A stretch of DNA of 64,000 nucleotides, from assembly GCA_964404165.1 (NCBI GenBank), contig CAYOIZ010000007.1, positions 62,001-126,000 of the forward strand. Direction: 5' to 3'. A program made the translations under genes and the position numbers. This stretch comes from DASYLJ01 sp964404165. GTDB taxonomy: Bacteria > Desulfobacterota > Binatia > DP-6. A model generated the notes under the pieces. That model saw nothing but the letters and a program-made list of their open reading frames with translations. It ran no database searches and was not told the origin of the DNA. This document shows, one piece after another, positions 17,989 to 28,400 of the stretch (positions within the stretch are counted from its first letter, which is position 1; the number at the start of each line of letters is the position of its first letter).

Positions 17989-19485
17989 TCAGAGACAGTT
18001 GCCGAGGATGTCGCAGATACCGGCGCCGAGATTGCAACTGGCACCGATGTTCGGCGTGAAGACGCACCCCGTCGCCGGAGCGCACGTGTCGATCGTGCAT
18101 TCGAGCACGTCGGCACAGATCAGAGGCGTCCCCGCCGTGCAGACACCGGTGAGGCAGGCCTCGGCACCGTTGCAGGCATCCGCGTCGAGGCACGGCGTGT
18201 TGTCGACCGCGTCGACGTGGGTGCAGGAGCCCGTGAGGACGGTGCAGGCGTCGACGGAACAGGCATTCCCGTCGTCGCACTGGGCAGCATTGCTGCAGGC
18301 GGGATCGAAGGGCGAAGCGTTGGCCGCCGTCAGCACGCGGCTGCCACCGACGCGGATGCGTTCGGAGACGTTGACGAACTCGATTCCCTTGCTGGTGTTG
18401 CCGGTCCCGTCGAAGGACCACACACCAATGGGTGCGTTGCGGATGAGACCACCGAGGACGCGATTGCTGTCGCCGTCGATGAAGACGCCAGACACGCTCG
18501 AGCCGTCGATGTCGTTCGCGGCCACCTTGTTGCGCTCGCCGAGGACCACCACGGCGTCAGATCGCACGCTGCCGAACTGACCCGACAGCACACGATTGCG
18601 CTCGCCGACGAGGAAGACACCCGTCTGCACGTCAGTGGCGGTGATCCGGCGGACACGCACCTTGTCGGAGCTGAACACGAGGACGGCCGTCGCCGTCTTC
18701 CCGGGGACGAGGCTGCGCAGGTTCTCCGCACCGATGTCCTGGAATCGCGCCCGCGCGGCCTTTCCGACCTCGAAGCCGTTCTGGACCGGTCCGCTCGAGG
18801 GACCGCTGCCGATGGCCTGGCTGTCCTGGACTCGCGCCAAGGTGCGGTCACCGAGGGCCACAAGTCCCGACTTCTGGAAGCCGCTGAAGCGGCTTCCCTC
18901 GATGCTGACCACCGAGCGACCGAGCACGGGCTGTCCGAAGATGTCCCCGGCGCGCCCACTCTCGATCAGGGTCCCGACACCCGATTCGCAATCGGGCCGA
19001 AGCGTCAGGGCGGCGTTCTTGACGTCGACGCGGACCTGCGCGCCGCTGGCGTTCCGCCAGTAGACGCCGGCCAGCGCGGGTGTGCAGGCGGCGAGGGTGT
19101 TGTCGGAAAGATCGATCTCGAGGTCGCTGATGCTCGACGACTGCGTGTCGATGATGATCGCGGCAGCGATTGGATTACCCCCGAAGATACTGGGACGGGT
19201 GGCCGGGAGCGTGATCGGCTTGATCACCGGCACGAGGCTGCCGATCCGACGCCCGGTGAGGCTGATGCGATTCGTGAGGACGACCTGCTCCGCGTACAAC
19301 CCGGGGCAGACCTCGATCTCGTCACCCGGGTTGGCGATCGCCAGCGCGGAGTTGATGGTGTGATGCGGTGCGCCGAAGCACTGCACGTTGTCGTCGTCGA
19401 CCTGGAGAATCGCCGCCGCGGCGTTCCCGAGCAGGCCGGCGACGATGAGTCCGGCGAGCGCTAGTGTCCCGTGTCTTCCATTCAT
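17989..19485 (-). CDS. Secreted right-handed beta-helix protein with Cys-rich tail
   Basis: The 498-residue product has a signal peptide (GTLALAGLIVAGLLGNAAAA). Residues ~25-400 read as stacked parallel beta-helix coils: AIANPGDEIEVCPGLYAEQVVLTNRISLTG is the typical first coil of pectate-lyase-like proteins, and repeated short units (GVFLVGERNRVLSG, DAVVVLGERNKVAAND, GVFIDGDSNRVLGG) match PbH1 repeats. The last ~90 residues are Cys-rich (CDDGNACSVDACTVLTGSC, CLDADACNGAEACLTGVC, CTIDTCAPATGC). It lacks the basic helical C-terminal domain of the larger neighbours. GGAGGGGGAG precedes the ATG; the gap to the upstream gene is 78 bases. No catalytic site was identified. Confidence 0.85.
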   Translation of the reverse strand: MNGRHGTLALAGLIVAGLLGNAAAAILQVDDDNVQCFGAPHHTINSALAIANPGDEIEVCPGLYAEQVVLTNRISLTGRRIGSLVPVIKPITLPATRPSIFGGNPIAAAIIIDTQSSSISDLEIDLSDNTLAACTPALAGVYWRNASGAQVRVDVKNAALTLRPDCESGVGTLIESGRAGDIFGQPVLGRSVVSIEGSRFSGFQKSGLVALGDRTLARVQDSQAIGSGPSSGPVQNGFEVGKAARARFQDIGAENLRSLVPGKTATAVLVFSSDKVRVRRITATDVQTGVFLVGERNRVLSGQFGSVRSDAVVVLGERNKVAANDIDGSSVSGVFIDGDSNRVLGGLIRNAPIGVWSFDGTGNTSKGIEFVNVSERIRVGGSRVLTAANASPFDPACSNAAQCDDGNACSVDACTVLTGSCTHVDAVDNTPCLDADACNGAEACLTGVCTAGTPLICADVLECTIDTCAPATGCVFTPNIGASCNLGAGICDILGNCL

Positions 19486-19563
19486 CTGGCTCCCCCTCCA
19501 AGAGCTCGATTCATTTCTGCGGGTGAAGTCTCCCGATGCACCCGCCTCACTCTCCGAACGTCT

Positions 19564-22500
19564 CTAGTTGACCTGGCTCGCGATGACGCCTTCCAGGGAC
19601 GAGCGAGCTCCTCGAGCGATGTTGAGGAGGGCACTCGACGTCACAGGCGCGATCTTGTCCTTGCCAGTGCCGTTCTCGACGATCTTGATGACCTTCGTGA
19701 TGCGACGGCTCGATGCGCCGAGCAGCTCGCTCCGACGCGGTTGACTGGTACGACCGGCCGCCTGCAACTTCGCGTCGGTCTTGTCGATCATGCGCATCAG
19801 GCGCCGCGGCAGCTTGCGTCCCTTGATGTCGCCGAACTGCGCCTTCTGGATGGTCCCGCGCAGGGCGGACAGCTTGCAGATCACTCCGTCGAGGCCCTCG
19901 GGCCCCTGGTTCAGGCAGCCGACCGTGTCGTCGCAGGTGTCGACCGTGCAGGCCACACCGTCGTCACAGTCGAGCGGTGTGCCGATGATCTGGACGCCCG
20001 TCAGCGGATCGCAGGTCTCGATACCGTTGCAGGCCTGGCCGTCGTCGAACACGACGGGCGCTCCGGTGCACACCCCAGCGCCGCAGGTGTCTCCGGTGGT
20101 GCAGGCGTTGGCGTCATCGCAGACCGACGCCAGCGGATCGGGTGTGAACACACATCCGGTTCCCGGATCACAGCTATCGGTCGTGCACGGGCTGGAATCG
20201 TCGCACGTCGGTGGCGTCGCCGGGGCACATGCGCCCGTTCCCGGGTCGCATGTCTCGATGCCGTCACAGAAGTCACCGTTCGAGCAGGAGACCGGTGTGC
20301 CGGTGCACGCGGCGTTCCCGCAGATGTCGCCGGTGGTGCAGTTGTCGGCATCGTCGCACGGCAGGACGTTGTCGACGTTTCGACATCCGACCAGCGTGTC
20401 GCACGAGTCGTCGGTACATGGATTCGTGTCATCGCAGACGAGCGCCGTCCCGGGCGCACACGCTCCGGTTCCCGGATCGCACTGCTCAGCGCCGTTGCAG
20501 ACGTCACCGTCACCGGCATTGCACGTGATCGCCGCCGGCGTGAGATCGAACCGACACCCGAACGCGTTGTCGCAGGTGTCCGTCGTACAGGCGCTGGCGT
20601 CGTCGCAGGTGAGCGGCGTCCCCGCCAGACACGTGAACGTGGTGTCGCCCGTGGACTGACAGGTCTCGGTGCCGTTGCACAGGTTCCCGTCGACGCACGG
20701 TGCGGCGGTGCCTACGCAGAAGCCCTCGCTGCACTGGTCGTTCAGTGTGCAGCCATTGCCGTCCGTGCATGTGGCGGTGTTGTCGAAGGCGTTGATGCAG
20801 CCGAAGATCGGGCTGCAGCTGTCCTGCGTACAGGAGTTGCTGTCGTTGCAGTTCGGCGGGGCCGCGTTCTGGCAGGCGCCGGTGGCCGGGTTGCACGTCT
20901 CGGTGCCGTTGCAGGCATTGCCGTCACTGCAGACGACCGGGGTCCCCGGCGCGCAGTTTCCGGCGTAGCAGGTCTCCACGCCGTTGCAGGCATTGCCGTC
21001 GTTGCACTGCGCGTCGACCTCGCACGGCGTGGGACAATCCACTGTGCATGGCGGACCCGGGTCGGCCTGGAACCGCCAGGTGAGAATGACGTCATGCAGC
21101 TCGGGCACCGTGGGGACGTCGAGGAAGGTCATGGCTCCAACCAGCCGCGCGCCCGACACATCCTTGACCGCGAGCTTGTCACAGCTGAACGGGGCGCCCT
21201 GCTCGGACGCACCGAGGAACGCGCCGCCGTTGCTGTTGTCGGTGTCGATGATGCCCGCCGTCGTGAGGCCCGTGGTGACGCGGAGCGTGGCCCCGATACC
21301 CGTGATGGAGAAGGTGTCGTCTGCCGTGCAGAAGGTCTGGTCGATACCGGGGTTGGTCGACAGCTTCGCCTTCATGGGGACGCTGGCGTTCATGTGACCC
21401 GCCCCGTACGGGCCGTCGAACTGCGTCGCGACCGGGCCGTTGCAGACGCCGATGAGGCCGTCGTCACACACCTGGAGCGGATCGCAGTCGGCGGCCGAGC
21501 TGCACTCCTGGCCGACGGTGTAGCTGCCGCTGCAGACGCGCCCGAGGCACTCGCCGCCGGGACAGCCCGTGTCGGTGGCACACTCGAGCCCCGCGTTGGA
21601 GCCGCCGTTGCACGTGCCGAGGAGGCACGTCGGGCACAGGTCCGTGTGCGGGTCGGGAAGCGGACCCTGACAGGAAGCGTCGCCCTCACGGCAGCCCGTC
21701 TGACAGAACGGGTCCTGCGAGAGGTCGAGGTTGTGATCCTGGAGGGTCGTGACGTTGAGGCCACCGCGGCCCCCGTCACAGTCGATGGCACCAGACCCGT
21801 TGCCGGTGGGCTCGAAGCACACCGCACCGAAGCTGGGCACGATCACGGGCGGCAGCTCGACGCCGCTCGACGGCAGCACCACACCGGATTCTCCGTCGTA
21901 GTTCCGTCCCGTGACGTTGAAGACGATCTTGCCGGACCCGATGGGGGCCGAGTAGGTGAAGTCACGCGTGACCAGACGCACCGAGCTGCCGCGCGGACCG
22001 TCGCCAGGCTGCAGCTTGAAGCTCTGCGAACCGAGCGAGCGACCGGGAAGCGCCTCGAAGACGTTCAGGGCGTAGATGTGCTGGCCCGTAGCGCCCTTGT
22101 GCATCGGATCTTCCGATGACTCGAAGAAGAAGATCGTATTCGCCGTGGCGACCGGATGATCGGAGACACCAGTGGCCCCACGGGTGATCTGGTAGATCTC
22201 GTTCTCGAGCAGATCGTACAGGTAGAGGTGCTGTCCGGCCGGGCCGGTCCCGAGGGGATCACCCGTCGATACGAAGGCGATGAAGCGGCCGCCCCCACCG
22301 AGCGACGCGTTGAAGCTCTCGCCGCCCGCCGTGTTCGTGAGCTGACGGAACTGCCCCGTCTGGCGGTCGAGGAGGAAGATCTCGTTCCCGCTCGACCCGT
22401 TGTTCATGATGTCGGCCGTGGACTGGAAGACGACCAGTCGTCCCGTGTCGTCCATCGTGGCGTTGGTGCTGTCGCCATTGCCTGCCGTCAGCTGCGTGAT

Positions 22501-23253
22501 GCGGCGGGTGTTCTTCTCCCAGACGAAGAGCTGGAAGTGGCCGTTGGTCGACCCGAGCACCGGCCCGTTCGACTGGAAGAGGACGACGCTCTCCTGCGCG
22601 CCATAGCTGGCGTTGATCGCCTCGTATGGTGCGTTGAGGCGGGTGATCGTCGTGAAGTAGCTGTCGCCGTTGAGGCCGTCCGGGCGGAGCTGCGGACGCC
22701 ACAGGAACAGGTTCGTGCCCGTGAGGCCGGCGCCATTCAGGTCGGACTTGGTCTGAAAGACGACCATGTTGCCTTCCTGGTCGACGCGGGGACGGCTGCT
22801 GTCGAGCGGGCCGTCCGTCAGCTGCTGGAACTGGCCGAAGCGGCGATTCCAGACGAAGATCTGACGTGCGGCGATCCCACGATTCAGCAGGTCGCAGCTG
22901 GAATCGAAGGCGACGAACGAACCGCTGCCGCCCGTGCTCGGGTTGCGGCTGTCGCCGGTGGCGCAGTTGGTCACCTGCCCCAGGGAGCGCGGCGGCTCGT
23001 TGTCGAAGAGGAATATCTCGCTGCCCGACGAACCCGTGCCGAGAAGGTCGCTGGTCGACTCGAAGGTGATCCAGCGAGCCACCTCGCCCTGTGCCTGCGG
23101 CAGTGACGCCGTGGCACCCTGGACGGGGGTCAGGTCGAGAAGGAATGGCGTCTGGCGATGAAGGGCCAGCGAGCTCTGCGGAGCGAGTACGAACAACGCC
23201 GTGATGACGAGCGCTGCCGTCCGAATCGTCTTACACACCTCGAAGCCTTTCAT
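19564..23253 (-). CDS. Giant secreted beta-propeller protein with Cys-rich repeats and basic C-terminal domain
   Basis: From ATG 23253 the product is 1229 residues. A signal peptide (TAALVITALFVLAPQSSLA) is followed by ~450 residues of WD40-like/TolB-type blades, each close to DSxxPxxxxxGxxVxFxSxxDLxxxGxxGxxIFxxxxxxGxxxQLT. A middle region follows, then many Cys repeats of the type CNDGNACNGVETC and CTTDSCDPGTGC. The final ~105 residues, from GVICKLSALRGT on, are Lys/Arg-rich and helical. The ATG starts one base after the stop of the upstream gene, so it is translationally coupled. Function unknown; an adhesin or matrix component is a guess. The open frame up to 23436 is not used because it has no signal sequence. 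Confidence 0.85.
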   Translation of the reverse strand: MKGFEVCKTIRTAALVITALFVLAPQSSLALHRQTPFLLDLTPVQGATASLPQAQGEVARWITFESTSDLLGTGSSGSEIFLFDNEPPRSLGQVTNCATGDSRNPSTGGSGSFVAFDSSCDLLNRGIAARQIFVWNRRFGQFQQLTDGPLDSSRPRVDQEGNMVVFQTKSDLNGAGLTGTNLFLWRPQLRPDGLNGDSYFTTITRLNAPYEAINASYGAQESVVLFQSNGPVLGSTNGHFQLFVWEKNTRRITQLTAGNGDSTNATMDDTGRLVVFQSTADIMNNGSSGNEIFLLDRQTGQFRQLTNTAGGESFNASLGGGGRFIAFVSTGDPLGTGPAGQHLYLYDLLENEIYQITRGATGVSDHPVATANTIFFFESSEDPMHKGATGQHIYALNVFEALPGRSLGSQSFKLQPGDGPRGSSVRLVTRDFTYSAPIGSGKIVFNVTGRNYDGESGVVLPSSGVELPPVIVPSFGAVCFEPTGNGSGAIDCDGGRGGLNVTTLQDHNLDLSQDPFCQTGCREGDASCQGPLPDPHTDLCPTCLLGTCNGGSNAGLECATDTGCPGGECLGRVCSGSYTVGQECSSAADCDPLQVCDDGLIGVCNGPVATQFDGPYGAGHMNASVPMKAKLSTNPGIDQTFCTADDTFSITGIGATLRVTTGLTTAGIIDTDNSNGGAFLGASEQGAPFSCDKLAVKDVSGARLVGAMTFLDVPTVPELHDVILTWRFQADPGPPCTVDCPTPCEVDAQCNDGNACNGVETCYAGNCAPGTPVVCSDGNACNGTETCNPATGACQNAAPPNCNDSNSCTQDSCSPIFGCINAFDNTATCTDGNGCTLNDQCSEGFCVGTAAPCVDGNLCNGTETCQSTGDTTFTCLAGTPLTCDDASACTTDTCDNAFGCRFDLTPAAITCNAGDGDVCNGAEQCDPGTGACAPGTALVCDDTNPCTDDSCDTLVGCRNVDNVLPCDDADNCTTGDICGNAACTGTPVSCSNGDFCDGIETCDPGTGACAPATPPTCDDSSPCTTDSCDPGTGCVFTPDPLASVCDDANACTTGDTCGAGVCTGAPVVFDDGQACNGIETCDPLTGVQIIGTPLDCDDGVACTVDTCDDTVGCLNQGPEGLDGVICKLSALRGTIQKAQFGDIKGRKLPRRLMRMIDKTDAKLQAAGRTSQPRRSELLGASSRRITKVIKIVENGTGKDKIAPVTSSALLNIARGARSSLEGVIASQVN

Positions 23254-23254
23254 G

Positions 23255-25270
23255 TTAGCGCGCCCCCCGGCCGGACGCCTGCAGCTGAGCGACAAGGTCC
23301 GCAATCTGATCGAGCAGGTCGGAAATGGCCGCCACCAGTGTGGTCGCTTCGCTGCGCGACAGGTTGGTGTCGATGGCGGCATCGGCGGCCGCGGCTTCGA
23401 GCAACACCGCCGCGCGCGCGAGCAACTTCGACGCACGCTTCGGTTTCTTTTGCGGCGCCTTGCTCAACATCTGCCCCGCCTTCTTGAGCTTCTTCGACGG
23501 CTTCTTGGCGAGGGCGGAGGGAATCGCCTGGCCGACCTGGCTGTTCTGGCAGGTGATCCCGTCGAACGCCGGGAGCGTCTCGTGGACGCAGCCGACCGTG
23601 GCGTCGCAAGAGTCCGTCGTGCACGGATTCGTGTCGGCGCAGTCGATCGATACATTCGCACACCCGGTCTCCGGGTCGCAGAGGTCGTCGGTACAGGCCG
23701 ACCCGTCGTTGCACTCGAGCCCGGTGGCCGCGACGCACTCGCCGGCCTGACAGGTGGGAACCCCCACGCAGGCATCGCCGGGGGCGCACTGCGTGCCCTC
23801 TGGAAGCGGGCTGTGGGAGCAGGTGTTGCCCCCCTGGCAGGTGTCCTGTGTGCAACCGTCGCCGTCTTCGCAGCTGGCGTTCGCGTTGCCGGGGAAGGGT
23901 TCGCCGAGGAGCTGGCCGATCTCGGTGGCGACCGAGCGCTGCTTGCCGGCGACGATGTAGTGCTCGGGATCGTAGTCGACGATGTACAGCTGGCGTCCGC
24001 AGATGCCGTCACCCGATACGTCGGCGTCGGAGGTGAACGTGCCGAACCAGAGACCCAGCGAGGCGCCGATGGGCCCGTCGATGTTTCCGCGTCCGGTGAT
24101 CTGGTAGATACCCCACACTGGCGTGTGGTAGTCGAGGGCGAACAGGCGGCGACCGGTCGTGCCGTTCTGCAGCAGGTCGCCATCGCTCACGAAGAGGAGA
24201 CGGCTGCCGTTCGGATCGGCGGCGGGCCAGCGGGCGTTGCCGGGACCGAAGGTGTACTGCTCGATGAGCGGTAGATCCCCCTCCTGCACGGTCGCTCGGT
24301 ATATCTGCGTACCAGGACCCCCGCCTGTTCCCGGGAAATCGGTGGCGTCCGATTCGAAGAACAGTGATCCCGGGCGCTTCTCCTCGAGATACGCGTTGCG
24401 GCTGTCGGCGTTGCCCAGCGTGAGCTGGATCGTCTTTTCGCCGCCTCGGTCGTAGAGGAATATCTGCGAGATGCCGGTATCGGCCTGGTTGCCCCGGAGG
24501 TTCGCGGTCGACTGGAAGGCGACATGGGTCCCGAGCTTGTTCAGCATCGGGCGCGTGCTGTGCCCCATACCGCGGGTGACGACGAGGAGCGCGCCGGTAC
24601 CGGTTCCGCCCGGCGCCACCGACTGGGGCACGGTGTACAGGTACACCTGGCTGATGCCCGTGGGCGTGCCCAGCAGGTTCGCGGTCGACTGGAACGTGAG
24701 TGTGCCGCCGGTGTCGTTGAGCGAGGGCAGCGTGCTGTCGCCGTCGGGGTTGCCGGTGACCGGGTGGATCACCCCGGTCTTGAGGTTGCGCATGAAGATC
24801 TGCCGGCGGTTTCCCGCGGCGCCCCCGAACGTGTTGTTGTAGGTTCCGAAGGCATCGAACGCGACGACGTCGCCGGTGCTGTTGACGCTTGGGTTCGATA
24901 TCTGGTCGCCGGGCGCGCCGGCGGTGGCGCGTACGAGAAACGGCGTCGGCGTCGTCGGGCAGGCGGGGAACAGCGGAATCTGCGCCGCGGGACGAAGGTC
25001 CGGGCGGCCGAACTGGCAGGAGTAGTTCAGCAGGTCGAAGACGTAGACCTGCGAACCGGAGCTGCCCTCCCCCGTGAGGTCGACGTTCGAGACGAACGCC
25101 AGATACCAGCCCCACGATCGGGTCGAGGGATGCGTGTGGGACGCGCCGGACGTGACCCGAATCGCCTGCGGCGCCTCCTTGTTGAGCGCGTCGGCGTACT
25201 GCGTCGTACCTAGGACCGCGACCAGACAGGCCGCGGACAGAATTCCCCCGTATCTGCGATTCGTCCCCAT
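23255..25270 (-). CDS. Secreted beta-propeller protein with Cys-rich repeats and basic C-terminal domain
   Basis: The 671-residue product (ATG 25270) has a signal peptide (GGILSAACLVAVLGTTQYADA), then TolB/PD40-like blades (PSLNDTGGTLTFQSTANLLG, RPMLNKLGTHVAFQSTANLRG, IQLTLGNADSRNAYLEE). Residues ~455-570 hold Cys repeats (CEDGDGCTQDTC, CNDGSACTDDLCDPETGC, CADTNPCTTDSCDATVGC). The last ~100 residues start GITCQNSQV and are rich in Lys (KKPSKKLKKAGQMLSKAPQKK), ending in amphipathic helix. The start lies only three bases past the predicted transcription start of a sigma54-type promoter and has no ribosome site. An upstream GTG at 25309 falls upstream of that promoter and is rejected. Confidence 0.85.
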   Translation of the reverse strand: MGTNRRYGGILSAACLVAVLGTTQYADALNKEAPQAIRVTSGASHTHPSTRSWGWYLAFVSNVDLTGEGSSGSQVYVFDLLNYSCQFGRPDLRPAAQIPLFPACPTTPTPFLVRATAGAPGDQISNPSVNSTGDVVAFDAFGTYNNTFGGAAGNRRQIFMRNLKTGVIHPVTGNPDGDSTLPSLNDTGGTLTFQSTANLLGTPTGISQVYLYTVPQSVAPGGTGTGALLVVTRGMGHSTRPMLNKLGTHVAFQSTANLRGNQADTGISQIFLYDRGGEKTIQLTLGNADSRNAYLEEKRPGSLFFESDATDFPGTGGGPGTQIYRATVQEGDLPLIEQYTFGPGNARWPAADPNGSRLLFVSDGDLLQNGTTGRRLFALDYHTPVWGIYQITGRGNIDGPIGASLGLWFGTFTSDADVSGDGICGRQLYIVDYDPEHYIVAGKQRSVATEIGQLLGEPFPGNANASCEDGDGCTQDTCQGGNTCSHSPLPEGTQCAPGDACVGVPTCQAGECVAATGLECNDGSACTDDLCDPETGCANVSIDCADTNPCTTDSCDATVGCVHETLPAFDGITCQNSQVGQAIPSALAKKPSKKLKKAGQMLSKAPQKKPKRASKLLARAAVLLEAAAADAAIDTNLSRSEATTLVAAISDLLDQIADLVAQLQASGRGAR

Positions 25271-25283
25271 GGGGTGCACGCAC

Positions 25284-25299
25284 AGCAGAAAATATGCCA
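25284..25299 (-). promoter_or_regulatory. Sigma54-type promoter for the propeller gene at 25270
   Basis: The minus-strand site is TGGCATATTTTCTGCT, GG-N10-GC. It matches the site at 29577-29592 at 14 of 16 positions. The predicted start is near 25273, so the message would be nearly leaderless. Confidence 0.66.
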
Positions 25300-25385
25300 G
25301 GCGCCGCACCGCAATACGCAGCTCAACCAGCGGGATCTGCTCACGATTTATGAGTCACGGTTGAGCCCACACATGATGCGCAAGC

Positions 25386-25403
25386 GCGAACATGCATGTT
25401 CGC
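25386..25403. promoter_or_regulatory. Perfect 18-bp palindrome, candidate activator site
   Basis: GCGAACATGCATGTTCGC is a perfect dyad centred about 95 bases upstream of the -24 element at 25299, the usual distance for an enhancer-binding protein. It lies in the gap between a terminator hairpin and the promoter. Confidence 0.55.
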
Positions 25404-25435
25404 CCGATTCGAGCGGACGATGGTCCAGTAGGGCT

Positions 25436-25471
25436 GCCCTGAAGCACGGGATATCCATCGTGCCTCAGGGC
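25436..25471 (-). terminator. Hairpin after the giant propeller gene at 25495
   Basis: A 13-bp stem with one mismatch (GCCCTGAAGCACG against its partner) encloses the self-complementary GGATATCC. It lies 24 bases after the stop at 25495. There is no U-tract, so it may act with Rho or stabilise the end. Confidence 0.5.
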
Positions 25472-25494
25472 CCCCTTACTGGGGAGCGAAAGCG

Positions 25495-28400
25495 CTAGCG
25501 GACGATCGCGCGCAGCAGCGCGATGAGTTCGCTGTCGGTATCTGCAGCGAGTGCCAGGAGCGCGTTGCCACGGGTGGTCTCGATCTTCCCGCGGAGCATT
25601 CCCTGCTGCATGAGCCCCATGAATGACTGGATACGGCGATCGGCGCGACGCAGGTTCAGGTACGCCCGATTGCCGGTGCCGATCAGGCCGAGCTGCGCCT
25701 TCTTGCGCGCGGCGGTCACGCGCTTCATGAGCGCCGTGTGGCGCTTCTTGCCGCCGAGATCGACGGGCGAAGTGGAGCGCACCAGATCGAGGAGGCTGGT
25801 CAGGCGGCAGACGACGAAGTTCGGGACACGCTCGTAGGAGCAGCCGTCCGTCGCGTTGCAGGCTGCGTCGATCGTGCAGGCATCGCCATCATCGCAGGTG
25901 AGGGGCGTGCCCGCCTCGCAGACGCCCGTCTGCGGGTTGCAGGCCTCGGCGCCGTTGCACACGTTGGTGTCGCCGCAGGCGACCGTGCCGGTTCCGCCGC
26001 AGACGCCGGCGGTGCAGACGTCCCCGGTGGTGCAGGCGTTGCCGTCGTCACAGGCCTCGCCCGCCACGAGCATCTCGTGCAGGCAGCCCTCCGGCGTGCA
26101 GCTGTCGACCGTGCACGGATTGCCGTCGTCGCAGCTCTTGGTGGTGAAGTTGCAGCCCGTCACCGGATCGCAGACGTCGTCGGTGCACGGGTTGTTGTCG
26201 TCGCACACCACCGGCTCGCTGCTGCAGCCCGAGCCCGGGGTGCAGGTGTTGTCGGTGCAGGCGTTGCCGTCGTCACAGGCCAGCGGCGTGCCCGCGCGGC
26301 AGCCGTCCTCCGGGTCGCAGGTCTCGACGCCGGTGCAGTTGTTGCCGTCGTCGCACTGGACGAGGCCACCCGGGTTGCAGGTGCCATTGCTGCACGTGTC
26401 GCCGGTCGTGCAGGCGTTCTCGTCGTCGCACGGCGCCTGGTTGTAGGCCGCCACGCAGCCCACCGCCGGCGCGCACGAGTCGTCCGTGCACGGATCGTCG
26501 TCGTCGCACGACGGCGGCGTGCCGCCGGTGCAGGCGCCCGTGCCGGGGTTGCAGGTCTCGGTGCCGTTGCAGGCGTTGCCGTCGCCGCACACGGTGGGCG
26601 TGGCGACGCAGGCGCCGTTCGCGCAGACGTCGCCCGTGGTGCAGAGGTCGCCGTCGCTGCACGAGTTCGTATTGTTCACGTGCTGACACCCGATCGACGG
26701 GTTGCAGCTGTCGTTCGTGCAGACGTTGCTGTCGTTGCAGTCGAGCGGCGTGGCGTCACATGCACCGGTCGACGGGTTGCAGGTCTCGGTGCCGTTGCAC
26801 GCGTTGCCGTCCCCCTGGTTGCACTGCACCGCCGCCGGCGTGAGCGTGCCCTGGCAGCTGCCGCCGCCGCAGGTGTCGCCGGTGGTGCAGGCGCTGCCGT
26901 CGTCGCAGCTCTCGGTGTTGTTCATGAAGGTGCAGCCCGTCTGCGGGTTGCACATGTCGGTGGTGCAGACGTTGCCGTCGTTACAGGCCAGGTCCTCGCC
27001 CGCAACGCACTGCCCGTTGGCCGGATTGCAGGTCTCGACGCCGTTGCAGGCGTCGCCGTCCGTGCACTGGATCGGCGTGCCGACCTGACATCCGGTCTGC
27101 TGCGAGCAGGTCTCCTCGCCGTTGCAGGGGTTGCCGTCGTTGCAGGCCGTGCCCGCCTGGCAGCCGAGATCGGGGTCGCAGGTCTCGCTGCCATTGCAGA
27201 CGTTGCCGTCGTCGCAGGTGAGCGGCGTGCCCGACTGGCAGAGCTTGTTCGCGCCGCAGACCTCGGCGCCGTTGCAGGCGTTGCCGTCGTCACAGTCCGC
27301 GGCCGTGTTGCAGCTGGCGCCGCAGGCGTTGGGCGCGCTCGGCGCCGCCTCGAAGTCGAAGCCGACGACGATGTCGCGCAGCCCGGGGACGTTCGGCACG
27401 TCGAGGATCGGCACCGTGCCGACCAGGTGGCTGCCCGCGAGGTCGCCGGCGCGGAGACGGTTGCAGTCGAACGCGACGCCGGTGTCGGGAATCTCGAGGT
27501 CGAGGCCGAGGACGTTGTCACGGTCGAGGATGCGGCCCGTGGCGGTGCCGGTCGTGAGCCAGAGCAGCGCCGGCATGTTCTGCACGGTCGAGTAGGTGTC
27601 GTTGCCGTTGCAGAAGACGCCGTCCGGACCGGCGTTCACCGAGAAGCTGAACGTCAGCGGCACCGACACGCGCGCGCCACCGGCGGCATAGCTGCCGGCG
27701 AAGCTCGTGTTGATCGGGCCGTTGCACACCGCATCGCTGTCGCCGAGATGCGGGCCCGGGAGCGACCCCTGGCAGGCGAGGTCGTTCTCGCGACACCCGA
27801 GCGTGCAGCTCGGATCGCTGACGTCCGTGTTGTGGTCCTGCGAGATGGTGACGTCGCCACCAGCGGCGCCGCCATCGCAGTCGAGGGTGCCCTGCCCGTT
27901 TCCGGTGACGGCGAAGCAGATCGCCCCGAAGCCCGCCACAGGCACCGGCGGAAGCACGACGCGATCGGACGGGACCGTGATCGTGGCTTCGCCGTTGAAG
28001 CCGTTGGGGGCCCCGATGTCGAGGCCGACCGACCCGCCCGAGCTGACCGGCGTGGAGATCGTCTCGTCACGCGTCGTGATGCTGGTGTTGCTGACGGTGT
28101 TGGCGATGTCGAAGTTGCGCAGACCGATGACGCTGCTGCCGCTCGGCTCGATCGCATCCGGCGGCACCTGGCCGGGCCCCTGCGCGGGCACCCACGCCGA
28201 GTGCGGGTTGTCGAGGAAATTGTAGTTGATGGCGTAGATCTGGTAGCCGCACACGCCGTCGCCGGTGAGGTCGCTGCTGGTGGAAAGCGTCAGGAACCAC
28301 TGGCCGAGGTTGGCGCTGAGCGGGCCCTGGACGTCGCCGGCACCGGTGATCTGGTAGAGCAGACCGTCGCTGCTGTCGTAGACGAAGACGCGGTTGCCGG

